A stretch of 64,000 nt of DNA from Parasedimentitalea maritima (GTDB taxonomy: Bacteria; Pseudomonadota; Alphaproteobacteria; Rhodobacterales; Rhodobacteraceae): contig NZ_VAUA01000001.1 in NCBI RefSeq assembly GCF_005771405.1, positions 62,001-126,000 on the forward strand, in the 5' to 3' direction. The notes under the pieces were generated by a model, which made no database searches, had not been told where the DNA came from, and worked only from the letters and a program-made list of their open reading frames with translations. A program made the position numbers and the translations under genes. Below, piece after piece: positions 37,740 through 48,603 of this stretch (the first letter of the stretch is position 1; every line of letters begins with the position of its first letter).

Positions 37740-39788
37740 ATGACCGCCCTGCCAGGCGCTTCCCCGCTTTTGCGCGATGTATTTGGTTTTGACGACTTCC
37801 GCCCCGGGCAGGAAGAAATCGTTGATGCCGTGACTGCCGGTGAAAATGTTCTGGCAATCATGCCAACAGGCGGCGGTAAATCCCTTTGTTTTCAGCTGCC
37901 TGCGCTGATACGTGATGGTGTGACAGTGGTGATTTCACCGCTCATTGCATTGATGCGCGATCAGGTGCGCGGGCTGCAAGAGGCGGGTGTCGCGGCCGGC
38001 GCGCTGACATCCGGCAATACCCAAGAAGAAACCGATGCAGTTTGGGAGGCTCTAGAGGCCGGGCGGCTTAAGCTGTTGTATATGGCCCCTGAACGCCTGG
38101 CATCGGGGGCCGCGATGGGCATGTTGCGACGTATCGGCGTTAGCATGATCGCGGTGGACGAAGCCCACTGCGTTAGCCAATGGGGCCATGATTTTCGCCC
38201 CGATTATCTGCGCATTGGTGAGCTGCGTCAGGCGTTGGACGTACCGTTGGCGGCCTTTACCGCCACTGCTGACGCAGAAACCCGTGACGAGATTGTTCAG
38301 AAACTATTCGACGGTCAGCCGCCACGTGCCTTCTTGCGCGGGTTTGATCGCCCAAACATCCACCTTGCCTTTGCCGCCAAGGACGGGCCTCGGCGGCAAG
38401 TCTTGTCCTTTGCCGCCGCGCGCAAGGGGCAATCGGGCATTGTCTACTGTGGCACCCGTGCCAAGACAGAGGCATTGGCCAAGGCGCTGCGGGATGACGG
38501 CCATACCGCGTGTCACTATCACGGTGGCATGATGGCCGAGGACCGGCGCGTTGTCGAAACCCGGTTTGCTCGTGAAGATGGGTTGATTGTAGTCGCCACT
38601 GTTGCCTTTGGCATGGGGATCGACAAACCGGACATCCGTTGGGTCGCCCATGCCGACCTGCCCAAAAGCATCGAATCCTATTATCAGGAAATCGGCCGGG
38701 CAGGGCGAGACGGTGCCCCGGCCGAAACGATGACCCTGTTTGGACCTGATGATATCCGCCTGCGCCGCAGCCAGATTGACGAAGGATTGGCCCCGCCTGA
38801 ACGCCGCGCAGCCGATCATGCCCGGTTGAACTCATTGTTGGGGCTTGCTGAGGCGCTGCACTGCCGACGTAAAAACCTGCTGGGGTATTTTGGAGAAACC
38901 ACCGAGCCTTGCGGGCATTGTGATTTGTGTGACAGTCCAGCCGAAGTCTTTGATGGCACTACCGCAGTGCGCAAGGCGCTGTCTGCGATATTGCGGACCG
39001 AGGAATGGTTTGGGGCGGGACACCTGATCGATATTTTGACGGGCACCGAAACGGACAAGATCCGCACGCGCCGCCATGATCAGCTATCGGTTTATGGCTG
39101 TGGTGGCGAATATGACAAACGGCAATGGCAGGCCGTGTTTCGGCAGATGATGGGGCATGATCTGGTGCGCCCTGATCCCGAGCGGCACGGTGCGCTAAAA
39201 ATGACCGAAGCGGCCTTGCCGGTGCTAAAGGGCGAGGCCCAGATTTCGCTGCGCAAGGACTCTATCAAAAAAGCCAACCGTCGTCCCGCGATCAAGACAT
39301 TGGTGAGCGAGGAAGACGCGCCACTGTTGTCTGCGCTAAAGGCCAAACGCCGGGCACTGGCAGAGGCGCAAAAGGTGCCGGCTTACGTTATTTTCCCTGA
39401 TCGTACCCTGATCGAAATGGCAGAAACGCGACCAACAACACTGGACGGTATGGCCCATGTCGGCGGGGTGGGGGCCAAAAAGCTGGAGCGCTATGGGGAC
39501 ATGTTCCTAGAAGTGATCAATGGCGCAGTCGAAGAGGTTCATCCTGCCCGGCGTAAGTTGGCTGGTCGGTCCGCCGGATCGCTGTATGATGCGCTTCTTG
39601 AGGCGCAGTCTAAACTGGCTCGTGGTGCCGAGGGCACTGATAAACCGCTCAGCTGTTCTGCCAGCCTGCTGGCCAAGGTGGCGCAAATGCGGTCGGGTGA
39701 CGAAACGGGCCTTATCCGGTTATTGGGTGAACGGCGGGCCGAAAGATTTTCAGCGGCCTTTTTGGATGTGCTGCGGGCAGAGGATTAG
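37740..39788 (+). CDS. recQ: ATP-dependent DNA helicase RecQ
   Basis: RecQ is a 3'-5' helicase in recombination repair. The 682-residue protein shows helicase motif I (MPTGGGKSLCFQLPA), the RecQ DEAH box (VDEAHCVSQWGHDFRPDY), motif VI (YYQEIGRAGRDG), zinc-binding cysteines in the RQC region (CRRKNLLGYFGE, CGHCDLC), a winged helix, and an HRDC domain (about 525-597). A further C-terminal segment (about 612-680) looks like a second, diverged HRDC domain, making the protein longer than typical RecQ (about 610). ATG 37740 has GAGGG nine bases upstream. Confidence 0.96.
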   Translation: MTALPGASPLLRDVFGFDDFRPGQEEIVDAVTAGENVLAIMPTGGGKSLCFQLPALIRDGVTVVISPLIALMRDQVRGLQEAGVAAGALTSGNTQEETDAVWEALEAGRLKLLYMAPERLASGAAMGMLRRIGVSMIAVDEAHCVSQWGHDFRPDYLRIGELRQALDVPLAAFTATADAETRDEIVQKLFDGQPPRAFLRGFDRPNIHLAFAAKDGPRRQVLSFAAARKGQSGIVYCGTRAKTEALAKALRDDGHTACHYHGGMMAEDRRVVETRFAREDGLIVVATVAFGMGIDKPDIRWVAHADLPKSIESYYQEIGRAGRDGAPAETMTLFGPDDIRLRRSQIDEGLAPPERRAADHARLNSLLGLAEALHCRRKNLLGYFGETTEPCGHCDLCDSPAEVFDGTTAVRKALSAILRTEEWFGAGHLIDILTGTETDKIRTRRHDQLSVYGCGGEYDKRQWQAVFRQMMGHDLVRPDPERHGALKMTEAALPVLKGEAQISLRKDSIKKANRRPAIKTLVSEEDAPLLSALKAKRRALAEAQKVPAYVIFPDRTLIEMAETRPTTLDGMAHVGGVGAKKLERYGDMFLEVINGAVEEVHPARRKLAGRSAGSLYDALLEAQSKLARGAEGTDKPLSCSASLLAKVAQMRSGDETGLIRLLGERRAERFSAAFLDVLRAED

Positions 39789-39791
39789 AGA

Positions 39792-40592
39792 ATGTCGGAT
39801 GTAAACAATGGATCTGGTATGTTGGTGGTCATTTCGCCAGCGAAAAAGCTGGATTGGGCGGTGCGTGATGTCGCGGAAACGCAGCCGGATTTTCAGGACG
39901 ATGCGATCCGTTTGGCCCGCACTGCGCGCAACCTGACACTGGGCGATCTGAAAAAACTGATGGATCTGAGCGATGATCTGGCTCGGCTGAACCGCGACCG
40001 GTTTCGCGCCTTTGCAGATGCACCCGCTGCGGACGTTACACGCCCGGCAGCATTAGCTTTTGCTGGTGATACCTATCAGGGTCTTGAAGCAGGTTCACTG
40101 GACGCTGAGGAAATGGCCTGGGCTCAGGACCATTTGCGGATTCTGTCGGGTCTCTATGGTGTTTTGCGGCCACTGGACGCCATGCAGCCGTACCGTCTGG
40201 AAATGGGCAGCCGGTTAAAGACACGTCTCGGTAAGAACCTGTACGAATATTGGCGTGACCAGCTCAGTAAGGCGTTGAATGTGCAGGGCGAAGCGACCAA
40301 CAGTCAGGTTCTGGTAAACTGCGCCAGCCAGGAATACTTTGGCGCGGTTGCCCCCAAGGCGCTAAAACTGAAACTGATCACTCCAGTGTTCATGGAGGAC
40401 AAGGACGGTCAACCCAAAGTGGTCAGCTTCTTTGCCAAACGTGCGCGCGGTGCAATGGCGCGCTACATCATCCAAAACCGGTTGAGAGACCCAGAAGGCC
40501 TGTTTGAATTTGACAGCGGTGGATATGCCTATCAGCCCAAGCTTTCTACGCCAGAAAAACCCGTCTTCCTGAGGCCCTACGCCAACAAGTAG
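39792..40592 (+). CDS. yaaA: Peroxide stress protein YaaA
   Basis: The 266-residue protein matches the YaaA/UPF0246 family (MLVVISPAKKLDW, AFAGDTYQGLEA, LSGLYGVLRPLDAMQPYRLEMG, INCASQEYF-like NCASQEYFGAV). In E. coli it limits intracellular iron during hydrogen peroxide stress. It follows recQ by three bases and is likely co-transcribed. An internal ATG at 39819 would give the common MLVVISPAKK start; the ATG at 39792 has a better ribosome-site match (AGAGGA), so the start is uncertain by nine codons. Confidence 0.94.
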   Translation: MSDVNNGSGMLVVISPAKKLDWAVRDVAETQPDFQDDAIRLARTARNLTLGDLKKLMDLSDDLARLNRDRFRAFADAPAADVTRPAALAFAGDTYQGLEAGSLDAEEMAWAQDHLRILSGLYGVLRPLDAMQPYRLEMGSRLKTRLGKNLYEYWRDQLSKALNVQGEATNSQVLVNCASQEYFGAVAPKALKLKLITPVFMEDKDGQPKVVSFFAKRARGAMARYIIQNRLRDPEGLFEFDSGGYAYQPKLSTPEKPVFLRPYANK

Positions 40593-40605
40593 TTAGCTGG
40601 GGTAG

Positions 40606-43017
40606 TTAGGGCTGAACTTGCTGTGTTTCTTCTGGGACGTGCAACGCGATGCGTTCGTGAATAACCGCTTTGCGGAGTGGCTTGGTCAGATAAAAGTCTA
40701 AGCCTGCTGCCAGAATACCTTCGGAGTCTCCGTCCATGGCGTGGGCGGTGAGTGCAACGATGGGGACATGGCGACCCGAACTAGCTTCGAGTTTACGAAT
40801 TTCACCGGTGGCTTGTTTGCCATCCATTTTTGGCATGGAAATATCCATGAAAATGAGATCAGGATCAAAATCTGAATAGGCCTCAACCGCTTCAAGCCCA
40901 TTGTTGGCAAAGCGAATTTCGATGTTCAGATCTTTGATCATCTTACGAAATACCAGCTGGTTGGTCTTGTTGTCTTCAGCGGCCAAAATACGCATTCGGC
41001 GCTGAGTGTTGGCTTCGGGTTGTGGCTCCGGTTGAGCCTCCACAACTGGAGCACTGTCTGTGGTTTCGGCTTCAGGTTCCACAACAGGTGTTTTGATTTC
41101 AAAGTCAGGCTCAACCTTGGCGGGGTCGGTGGCGGTGATACTGTCGGGGCGATTGGACCGGAAACTGGGCATGACCGCGATTTCTGCAGGAGAGGTCTGT
41201 GTAATGATTTTATCTTCGCCGGAGGGTGGTGTGTCCTCGGTCGCACTCTCATGTCTCTTTGCTGGAACCATTGCCCCCATGGTGGACAGCTTGGCAAACA
41301 GATCAGCCCGAAGCACGGGCTTTTGCAAAATACCCTGGATCATATCGCGCGTAGAATCGTCCATGGCGAAATTTGAGTTTGAGCTGATCAGCAGGAATGG
41401 CACATCCGGCCAGTCCCCTTGCCGCAATGCGCTTGCCAGTTCAACACCATCCATATCGGGCATATTATGATCGCTGATCAGAAGGTCGACGGTGTTGTCC
41501 ATCTGCTGCAAGACTTCAGCACCTGATCCAACTGCGGTCACTTTAGCCCCAAGTACCTGCATTTGCCTTTGCAGAATGTCGCGATTTACTGGCAAGTCAT
41601 CTACAACCATTACGTGTTGCAGCGCGGCTGGAAGAATTTCCGCATTGGGTTGTGGTCCCTCGGCCATTGGCAGCGGAATTTGAAATCCGAAGCAAGACCC
41701 TTGTCCTTCTTCGCTTTCAACCCAAACTGATCCCCCCATCATCTCGATCAGACGTTTCGAAATGGCCAGTCCCAGCCCCGTGCCTTCGAATTGGCGGTTT
41801 CTCTCGTTTTCGACCTGGTTGAATTCACCAAAGATATGTTGAATTTTTTCTTTGGGAATCCCGATACCGGTGTCTTCGATCGCAACGTGAATAGCGCTGT
41901 TACCGCCGTCCGTATTGGGGACACCAGTAATGCGCAAAACAACATGACCCTCTTTGGTGAACTTGACCGCATTGCCGACGAGATTGGTCAACACCTGTCG
42001 AATACGGCCAGGGTCCCCTAGATAGCGTGTAGGCAGGAACAAGTCATAGTCCACCACCATCGCGATCCCTTTGTCGCGCGCAGTGGGTTGTAGCAACATC
42101 ACCACTTCGTGAATGCAACGTTCCAGATCAAAATCTTCACTGTGCAACACCAACTTGTCGGCTTCGATCTTGGAATAGTCGAGCACGTCATTGATGATGA
42201 CCAACAACGCTTCACCGGAGTTTTTGATGGTGTCAGCATAAAGCCGCTGTTCATTGGTCAAACTGGTGTCATTCAGCAGTTCGGCCATGCCAACAACTCC
42301 ATTCATTGGAGTGCGGATTTCATGGGACATATTGGCTAGAAATGCGGATTTGGCACGGTTGGCGGCTTCGGCACGCTCGCGCGACGTGCGTAGCTCTTCC
42401 TCATATTGAACTGTGGACGTAATATCCAACGCCAGACTAACCACGTCACCACCGTGGCCGCGTTGGTCAATCAGTTTAAGGTAACTGTTGTTCCACAGGC
42501 GAATGACCACGGGTTCTGGTGTTGGTGATGTCCACCTGGTGGCCATCATCTCGCGCCATTCATTTGTGCTCATCCGCCCAGTGTTGACCAATCCTTCGTC
42601 AGTCAGAATTTGCAGGATGCGCATATAGGAGACGCCGGGGGTCACCTCTTCCAGACCATCGAATGTATTCAGATAGGCAGTGTTGGCGCCAATCAGCGTG
42701 CTATCAGCACCAAAAAAGGCAAAGCCGTCTTGAATCGTTTGGATTGAATGCCAGAGACGGCGTTCTGCAACTTCAATTTTTTCGTTGGCCACGTGCAGGT
42801 CAGATTTGACCTTTTCATTTTCACCTCTGACAGAGGCAACTTCATCTCTAAACGTCGCAACCTCGGCTTGAGTGGCCCCAATTTGTTTGGTCAAGGCCAG
42901 TGCATGACGCCCCAACTTGCGGTTGGCTGCCGAAAGCTCCGCCTGCTTTAGTTCAAGCAGGCGTTCAGCAGCTAAGCGGGCACGCCGCTCTTCAGCAAGT
43001 TTGTTAGCAATAGGCAT
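40606..43017 (-). CDS. Soluble hybrid sensor histidine kinase with two receiver domains
   Basis: The 803-residue product has no membrane segment. Order: a charged N-terminal coiled coil (residues 1-90), a PAS-like domain (90-215), HisKA with the acceptor His in [16 protein letters not shown] (about 240), HATPase_c ([26 protein letters not shown]), a first receiver with Asp in [13 protein letters not shown] (about 520), a Pro/Glu/Ala-rich linker, and a second receiver with Asp in [13 protein letters not shown] (about 735). Without an adjacent output gene, it is probably the top of a phosphorelay. ATG 43017 has GGAG upstream and gives the usual [15 protein letters not shown] start; a TTG farther upstream is less likely. 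Confidence 0.92.
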   Translation of the reverse strand: MPIANKLAEERRARLAAERLLELKQAELSAANRKLGRHALALTKQIGATQAEVATFRDEVASVRGENEKVKSDLHVANEKIEVAERRLWHSIQTIQDGFAFFGADSTLIGANTAYLNTFDGLEEVTPGVSYMRILQILTDEGLVNTGRMSTNEWREMMATRWTSPTPEPVVIRLWNNSYLKLIDQRGHGGDVVSLALDITSTVQYEEELRTSRERAEAANRAKSAFLANMSHEIRTPMNGVVGMAELLNDTSLTNEQRLYADTIKNSGEALLVIINDVLDYSKIEADKLVLHSEDFDLERCIHEVVMLLQPTARDKGIAMVVDYDLFLPTRYLGDPGRIRQVLTNLVGNAVKFTKEGHVVLRITGVPNTDGGNSAIHVAIEDTGIGIPKEKIQHIFGEFNQVENERNRQFEGTGLGLAISKRLIEMMGGSVWVESEEGQGSCFGFQIPLPMAEGPQPNAEILPAALQHVMVVDDLPVNRDILQRQMQVLGAKVTAVGSGAEVLQQMDNTVDLLISDHNMPDMDGVELASALRQGDWPDVPFLLISSNSNFAMDDSTRDMIQGILQKPVLRADLFAKLSTMGAMVPAKRHESATEDTPPSGEDKIITQTSPAEIAVMPSFRSNRPDSITATDPAKVEPDFEIKTPVVEPEAETTDSAPVVEAQPEPQPEANTQRRMRILAAEDNKTNQLVFRKMIKDLNIEIRFANNGLEAVEAYSDFDPDLIFMDISMPKMDGKQATGEIRKLEASSGRHVPIVALTAHAMDGDSEGILAAGLDFYLTKPLRKAVIHERIALHVPEETQQVQP

Positions 43018-43164
43018 CCCTACGGGCTCCAGATGCGACGACACGGGTGTTGGAATACCCAAGATCAATTCAGAACGTGAAAAAGCACTTAAGCTCTAGC
43101 TACGTTGTCGTCCTTGCCATGTGGTTAATTGCGTGACAGCCTGATTGAGAATTTGGAGGGTATC

Positions 43165-46100
43165 ATGTTACGAGTTGTTTTTGGGTTATTCGCTTTATTT
43201 TTCATCGGGTTATTTCAGGTTCCCGCGGCGAAAGCCGACTCGCTTGTTCCTCCGTTCCGCTTTGTCGCAACCAAGGATGTCGATTTTTATGGCTCTGATT
43301 TACAAGCGATTTTCGATACTGACCTCAAGTCCTGTATCCGCGTCTGCGTAAATCAAGACAATTGTGCGGGCTTTTCCTTCAATTCCAGGTCGAATTCCTG
43401 CTTCCCTAAGAGTGAAATAGGGGAGTCCACGGCCTATGAAGGTGCGTTTTCTGCGTTAAAGCAGCAAATACCGTCGGTGATTCGCGCAAGGGGCGAGTTG
43501 AGAGCTTCGGAGCTATCGTTCGTCAAACCCAGAGATCTGAACCGCGCCCGTGATTTGGCGCGCGACATTGGGTTGCGTCATCCGGCAGGAACCCGCCGAC
43601 AGGATCGGATGATCGAAGCTGCCCACAACCGGGCGCGTGTGGGGGATTATCAAGCCGCGATGCGTTGGATGGGCTCCGCGATTTCGTTGGGGGGTCAAGC
43701 GGAGTTATGGGAGGAATACGCCGGATACCTGCTGCGCCTTGATAACGTAAGTGGACGCCAGCGCGAGTACCGAGCGCGCGCTCTTTCGGCAGCCTTAAAC
43801 AGTTACCTGCGTAGCGAAACTGAAGGGGCCAGGGTCACAGCATTGATCACGACTGCCAAAGCTCTGAAAAAACTGGGTCGTGGGCGAGACATGTTGCCTG
43901 TCCTGCGACTTGCCGAAGATATCCAGCCCCGCCAATCCACTTCAGAGATGTTGGATGATGCCATTGCCAAGTATGGTTTCAGAGTTAGCGATAGCACAAT
44001 TGAAAGCGACAGCGCCGCACCACGCATTTGCATAGAGTTCTCAGAGACGCTGGTTAAAACCGGTGTTGACTACAGTGATTATCTCAAATTGCCGGACGCC
44101 CGTATGGTGGCAGAGGCCGATGGAAAACAGCTGTGCATTGACGGTGCCGAACATGGTCAGCGCTATCGTCTTACTCTGCGTCGGGGGCTGCCGGCTGCCA
44201 GCGGTGAGATGTTGTTTCGAGATATTGAACTGACTCATTATGTGCGAGATCGCAGCCCTGCAGTCCGCTTTCCTGGTCGTTCGTATGTGCTGCCTAAATC
44301 TGATCTGGCGGCGTTGCCCATTGAAACCGTGAACCTGACAGAGGTCGACCTGCGCCTGCGCCGGGTCAGTGATCGAAACCTACTGCGTGCGGTGCAAGAC
44401 GGGTTGTTTGGCCGCCCACTATCACAGTGGCAGGACGAGTATTTTTCCAAGGATATCGCCCAGGAAGTCTGGACTGGCTCTGCCGAGGTCCAAGGAGACC
44501 TGAATCGCGATATGACAACCAGGCTGCCATTGGCCGAGGCGATCGCGGGGCAGCCAGTTGGCATCTACGCGCTAAGCGCACGCATTCCCGGTGCTGATCC
44601 CTATGACAATCCGGCAGCAACCCAATGGTTTGTACTGTCAGATCTGGGCATCAGTTCGATGTCTGGTTCGGACGGTCTGCATGTGCAGGTGAACGGGCTT
44701 TCTGATGCCGCTGCCAAATCCGGGGTCAAGATTACGCTGGTGTCACGTGCCAATGCGGTACTGGGCACTGCTGAGACCGATGAAACCGGATATGCCAGTT
44801 TTGCGCCGGGTCTGGCCCGTGGTCTTGGGGCCTCTGCGCCCGCAATGCTTCTGGCGCAGCAAAATGATACGGATTTTGGCTTCCTGTCGCTGACCGATCC
44901 TGGTTTTGACCTGTCCGACCGTGGAGTCGAGGGACGGGCTGCTCCAGGTCCTGTTGATGTGTTCCTGGCGACTGATCGCGGAGCCTATCGCGCGGGTGAG
45001 GTGATCAATGTCACTGCTTTGGCTCGCGACAGCAAAGCGCAAGCAATCGAAGGACTGCCATTGATTGCTATTCTGTCCCGTCCAGATGGGGTGGAGTACA
45101 GTCGACATATCTCGGACGGTGGTCAGATGGGCGGGCATGTTTTTGCCCTTCCGGTTGGAGTGTCCGCGCCGCGTGGCACTTGGCGGTTGGATATCAAGAA
45201 CGACCCCAAAGCCCCTGCTTTGACCAGTCGTCAAATTTTGGTCGAAGATTTCTTACCTGAACGCATTGATTTCACTCAAACACTTCCCACGGCTACCCTA
45301 CGTCCAGGTGACAGCCCACCGCTAAATATTGAGGCGCGTTATCTGTTTGGTGCACCCGGTGGAGATCTTAAGATCGAGGGTGAAGTCAGCCTCCGGGCTG
45401 CTGCGACGGTTGAGGGTTGGCCGGGTTACCGCTTTGGCCGTTATGATGGGCGTAGCACCACTCAGACCAGCTATTTCGGCGGTGACAAAACAGACGCTGC
45501 CGGACTGGCCAGCGTTGCCATTGAAATCCCCACCGGCGCAGCCGAAGGCAAACCAATGACGGCAACGGTCACCACGCGCATTGCAGATGGCGCCGCTCGC
45601 CCCGTTGAACGCCGGCTTTCCGTTCCTGTGCGGCCGGATGGACCCGTCATTGGAATTAAACCTTTGTTCGAGGACGAAGTGAGCGAAGGCAGTGAGGCCG
45701 CGTTTGAGGTGGTGGCCCTCAGTCCGGATCTGCAGGCGATGTCGATGCCGGTGAAATGGACCGTAAATCGGGTCCGGACCCACTACCAGTGGTACCAGCT
45801 CTATGGCAACTGGAACTGGGAACCAACCACCCGACGTACCCGCATTGCCACCGGTGAGGCCATGCTGTCTGAGGTACCATTGGCGCTGTCCCAACCAGTG
45901 GACTGGGGCCGGTATGAGCTGGTGATCGAACGGCTGGATGGGACTGAACATGTTTCGGCTGCGGTGGACTTTTACGCCGGCTGGTATGCTCCGGCAGATG
46001 GGTCTTCGACGCCAGATAAACTGGAACTGTCACTCGATAGTAAAACCTATCAGCCCGGCGATACCGCCCAGTTGCGCATCGTGCCACGTGCGGCAGGAAC

Positions 46101-48603
46101 CGCGCTGATTTCGGTGATGTCGAACCAGTTGATTGAACGCCACGCAGTAGAGGTCCCTGCTGGGGCTTCGGTCATTCCGCTCACCGTGACCGAGGACTGG
46201 GGCAGTGGTGCCTATGTCAGCGCTATGGTGATTAAGCCGATGGAAGGCGCAACGGATAAGGTTCCTGCGCGGGCATTGGGACTGGCGCACGCCAGCGTCA
46301 CTCAACCCGGTCAGCAGCTGACGGTTACGGTTGACGTTCCAAAGGTCGTGCGCCCACGCGGGACCGAAACTGCCAAAATCCACGTCGATGGCGCAACTGC
46401 CGGGGACGAAGTCTGGCTGAGTGTTGCAGCGGTGGATTTGGGTATCCTCAACCTCACAGGTTTTAAGAGCCCAGATCCCAGCGCATATTTCTATGGACAG
46501 CATCGTTTGGGAATGGAGCTGCGGGACGTCTATGGCCGCCTGATTGATGGTCAAAACGGTGCATTGGGGCAGGTTCGGTCCGGTGGTGACGCTGATACTG
46601 GCCTTGCCATGCAATCGCCGCCTCCGACTCAGGATTTGATGTCGGTGTTTTCTGGTCCCGTTCAGGTGGATGCCAATGGTGAGGTTGATTTTCCGATCGA
46701 CCTGCCTGCCTTTAATGGCACCGTTCGGCTGATGGTGGTGGCTTGGTCTGGACGTGCTGTTGGTCAGGCGGAACAGGATATGCTGGTGCGCGATCCGGTG
46801 ATAGTCACCGCCTCGGCCCCTAGGTTCCTGGCCCCCGACGATACCAGCCGGGTGCTGCTGGAAATTGTCCATGCCGATGGACCCAGTGGTGAAATGGCAC
46901 TTTCTGCGCAGGTCTTGGGTGAAGGGCTACAACTTGGCCAATTGCCCAGATCGGTGGCACTTGCGGATCAGGGAAAACTCACGCTGGAGCTACCGGTGAC
47001 AGCCGTACAGGTCGGAAACCCAGAGATCGAATTGACCCTGACCACGCCAAGTGGGCAGGAACTGGTGCAACATCTGCGTCTGCCGGTTCGCGCCAATGAC
47101 CCAATGGTGTCACAGACACGGCGGTTCTCGCTGGCATCAGGGAAGACTTTCAGGTTCAGCAGCGATGTCTTCTCGGGCTTGCGAGCGGGTACCGGGCGGG
47201 CGGTTATGTCAGCTGGACCATTGGCAAAATTTGATGTGCCGGGACTGCTCAACTCCTTGGATCAGTATCCCTATGGCTGCACTGAACAAGTGACCTCCAA
47301 GGCGATGCCTTTGCTATATCTATCGTCTGTTGCGCAAGCTTCGGGGCTCGGCAATGGCCCGGCTGTCAAGGCGCGGGTGCAGGATGCAATTGCCAAGGTG
47401 CTGACCCGTCAGGCCAGCAACGGTGCCTTTGGATTATGGCGTGCTGAAAGTGGTTACTTCTGGCTGGATGCCTATGCCAGTGACTTCCTCAGCCGGGCGC
47501 GGGCGCAGGGGTATGATGTGCCTGAACAAGCCTTTCGCCAAGCGATGGATAACCTGCGTAATCGCGTGAACTATGCTTCGGACTTTGACCATGGCGGCGA
47601 AGACTTGGCCTATGCTCTGCTGGTGTTGGCACGTGAAGGCGCGGCGGCAATGGGGGATCTGCGCTACTATGCGGATGTAAAAGGCGAGGATTTTGGCTCC
47701 GCTCTGGCGGCGGCACAATTGGGGGCGGCCTTGGCAGCTTATGGTGATCAGACTCGCGCCGACAAAATGTTCGCACGGGCGGCTTACAAACTTGGCCGTT
47801 TCACCCCCGAAGCCTCACTGTGGCGCGCAGATTTTGGCAGTAATCAACGCGATATAGCTGGTGTTCTGGCCTTAGCAGTAGAGGCTGGCAGCGATGCAAT
47901 CAATCGCGATGACCTGAGCAATCGCATCGTGCGCGCGAGCACTCAGCGATCCACACAGGAGGCAGCATGGACTCTGATGGCGGCGCAGGCCCTCATCACC
48001 ACACCTGAGAACTCGGGACTGCTAGTCGATGGCCAGCCGGTTCCCGGCGCTTTTGTGCAGGTGTTGGAAAGTGATGCAAGCGGGCAAGCTATTGAAATCT
48101 CAGCAGCGTCCGGTCGTAGCACCGATATCACCCTGACCACCTTGGGTGTGCCAGAAGTAGCGCCCGAAGCTGGAGGCGGGGGCTTCACGCTGCAGCGTCT
48201 TTACTACGAACTGGACGGCACGCCGATTGAACGCAGTGATTTTGCCATAGGTGAGCGGTTTGTCACAGTGCTGCGGGTCATCCCGCATGAGGATCTGGGT
48301 GCACGGTTGATGATCAACGACCCGCTGCCCGCCGGATTTGAAATCGACAACCCCAACCTGCTGCGCTCGGGCGATTTACGCGATCTGGACTGGTTGAAAC
48401 TGGCCGAAGCAGAACATGCAGAATTCCGGTCTGACCGTTTTCTTGCAGCGGTTGACCTGCGCGGTACAGGGCGGGTGACACTCGGCTATATTGCCCGTGC
48501 CGTGACACCGGGTAGCTTTCACCACCCTGCAGCTTCGGTCGAGGACATGTACCGCCCAGCCTACCGTGCCCGCACGGCGACTGGTCGCGTTACAGTCCGG
48601 TGA
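43165..48603 (+). CDS. Bacterial alpha-2-macroglobulin with N-terminal apple/PAN-like domain
   Basis: The 1812-residue periplasmic protein has a signal peptide (residues 1-24), then a cysteine-patterned apple/PAN-like module (Cys57, 61, 67, 79; DNCAGFSFNSRSNSCF), a helical region with AQxW-type repeats, macroglobulin-like MG domains, a bait-like segment near 860-900, and a C-terminal thioester domain with the motif GCTEQ (Gly1371-Gln1375). Such proteins trap proteases covalently and are thought to protect the periplasm together with PBP1C. The ATG at 43165 follows GGAGGG. It overlaps pbpC by four bases. Confidence 0.93.
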   Translation: MLRVVFGLFALFFIGLFQVPAAKADSLVPPFRFVATKDVDFYGSDLQAIFDTDLKSCIRVCVNQDNCAGFSFNSRSNSCFPKSEIGESTAYEGAFSALKQQIPSVIRARGELRASELSFVKPRDLNRARDLARDIGLRHPAGTRRQDRMIEAAHNRARVGDYQAAMRWMGSAISLGGQAELWEEYAGYLLRLDNVSGRQREYRARALSAALNSYLRSETEGARVTALITTAKALKKLGRGRDMLPVLRLAEDIQPRQSTSEMLDDAIAKYGFRVSDSTIESDSAAPRICIEFSETLVKTGVDYSDYLKLPDARMVAEADGKQLCIDGAEHGQRYRLTLRRGLPAASGEMLFRDIELTHYVRDRSPAVRFPGRSYVLPKSDLAALPIETVNLTEVDLRLRRVSDRNLLRAVQDGLFGRPLSQWQDEYFSKDIAQEVWTGSAEVQGDLNRDMTTRLPLAEAIAGQPVGIYALSARIPGADPYDNPAATQWFVLSDLGISSMSGSDGLHVQVNGLSDAAAKSGVKITLVSRANAVLGTAETDETGYASFAPGLARGLGASAPAMLLAQQNDTDFGFLSLTDPGFDLSDRGVEGRAAPGPVDVFLATDRGAYRAGEVINVTALARDSKAQAIEGLPLIAILSRPDGVEYSRHISDGGQMGGHVFALPVGVSAPRGTWRLDIKNDPKAPALTSRQILVEDFLPERIDFTQTLPTATLRPGDSPPLNIEARYLFGAPGGDLKIEGEVSLRAAATVEGWPGYRFGRYDGRSTTQTSYFGGDKTDAAGLASVAIEIPTGAAEGKPMTATVTTRIADGAARPVERRLSVPVRPDGPVIGIKPLFEDEVSEGSEAAFEVVALSPDLQAMSMPVKWTVNRVRTHYQWYQLYGNWNWEPTTRRTRIATGEAMLSEVPLALSQPVDWGRYELVIERLDGTEHVSAAVDFYAGWYAPADGSSTPDKLELSLDSKTYQPGDTAQLRIVPRAAGTALISVMSNQLIERHAVEVPAGASVIPLTVTEDWGSGAYVSAMVIKPMEGATDKVPARALGLAHASVTQPGQQLTVTVDVPKVVRPRGTETAKIHVDGATAGDEVWLSVAAVDLGILNLTGFKSPDPSAYFYGQHRLGMELRDVYGRLIDGQNGALGQVRSGGDADTGLAMQSPPPTQDLMSVFSGPVQVDANGEVDFPIDLPAFNGTVRLMVVAWSGRAVGQAEQDMLVRDPVIVTASAPRFLAPDDTSRVLLEIVHADGPSGEMALSAQVLGEGLQLGQLPRSVALADQGKLTLELPVTAVQVGNPEIELTLTTPSGQELVQHLRLPVRANDPMVSQTRRFSLASGKTFRFSSDVFSGLRAGTGRAVMSAGPLAKFDVPGLLNSLDQYPYGCTEQVTSKAMPLLYLSSVAQASGLGNGPAVKARVQDAIAKVLTRQASNGAFGLWRAESGYFWLDAYASDFLSRARAQGYDVPEQAFRQAMDNLRNRVNYASDFDHGGEDLAYALLVLAREGAAAMGDLRYYADVKGEDFGSALAAAQLGAALAAYGDQTRADKMFARAAYKLGRFTPEASLWRADFGSNQRDIAGVLALAVEAGSDAINRDDLSNRIVRASTQRSTQEAAWTLMAAQALITTPENSGLLVDGQPVPGAFVQVLESDASGQAIEISAASGRSTDITLTTLGVPEVAPEAGGGGFTLQRLYYELDGTPIERSDFAIGERFVTVLRVIPHEDLGARLMINDPLPAGFEIDNPNLLRSGDLRDLDWLKLAEAEHAEFRSDRFLAAVDLRGTGRVTLGYIARAVTPGSFHHPAASVEDMYRPAYRARTATGRVTVR

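Noticed and set aside
46030-46872. 280-codon open frame antisense to the macroglobulin gene
   Set aside because: Shadow of codon periodicity in a well-supported gene; low-complexity His/Arg/Gln-rich product.
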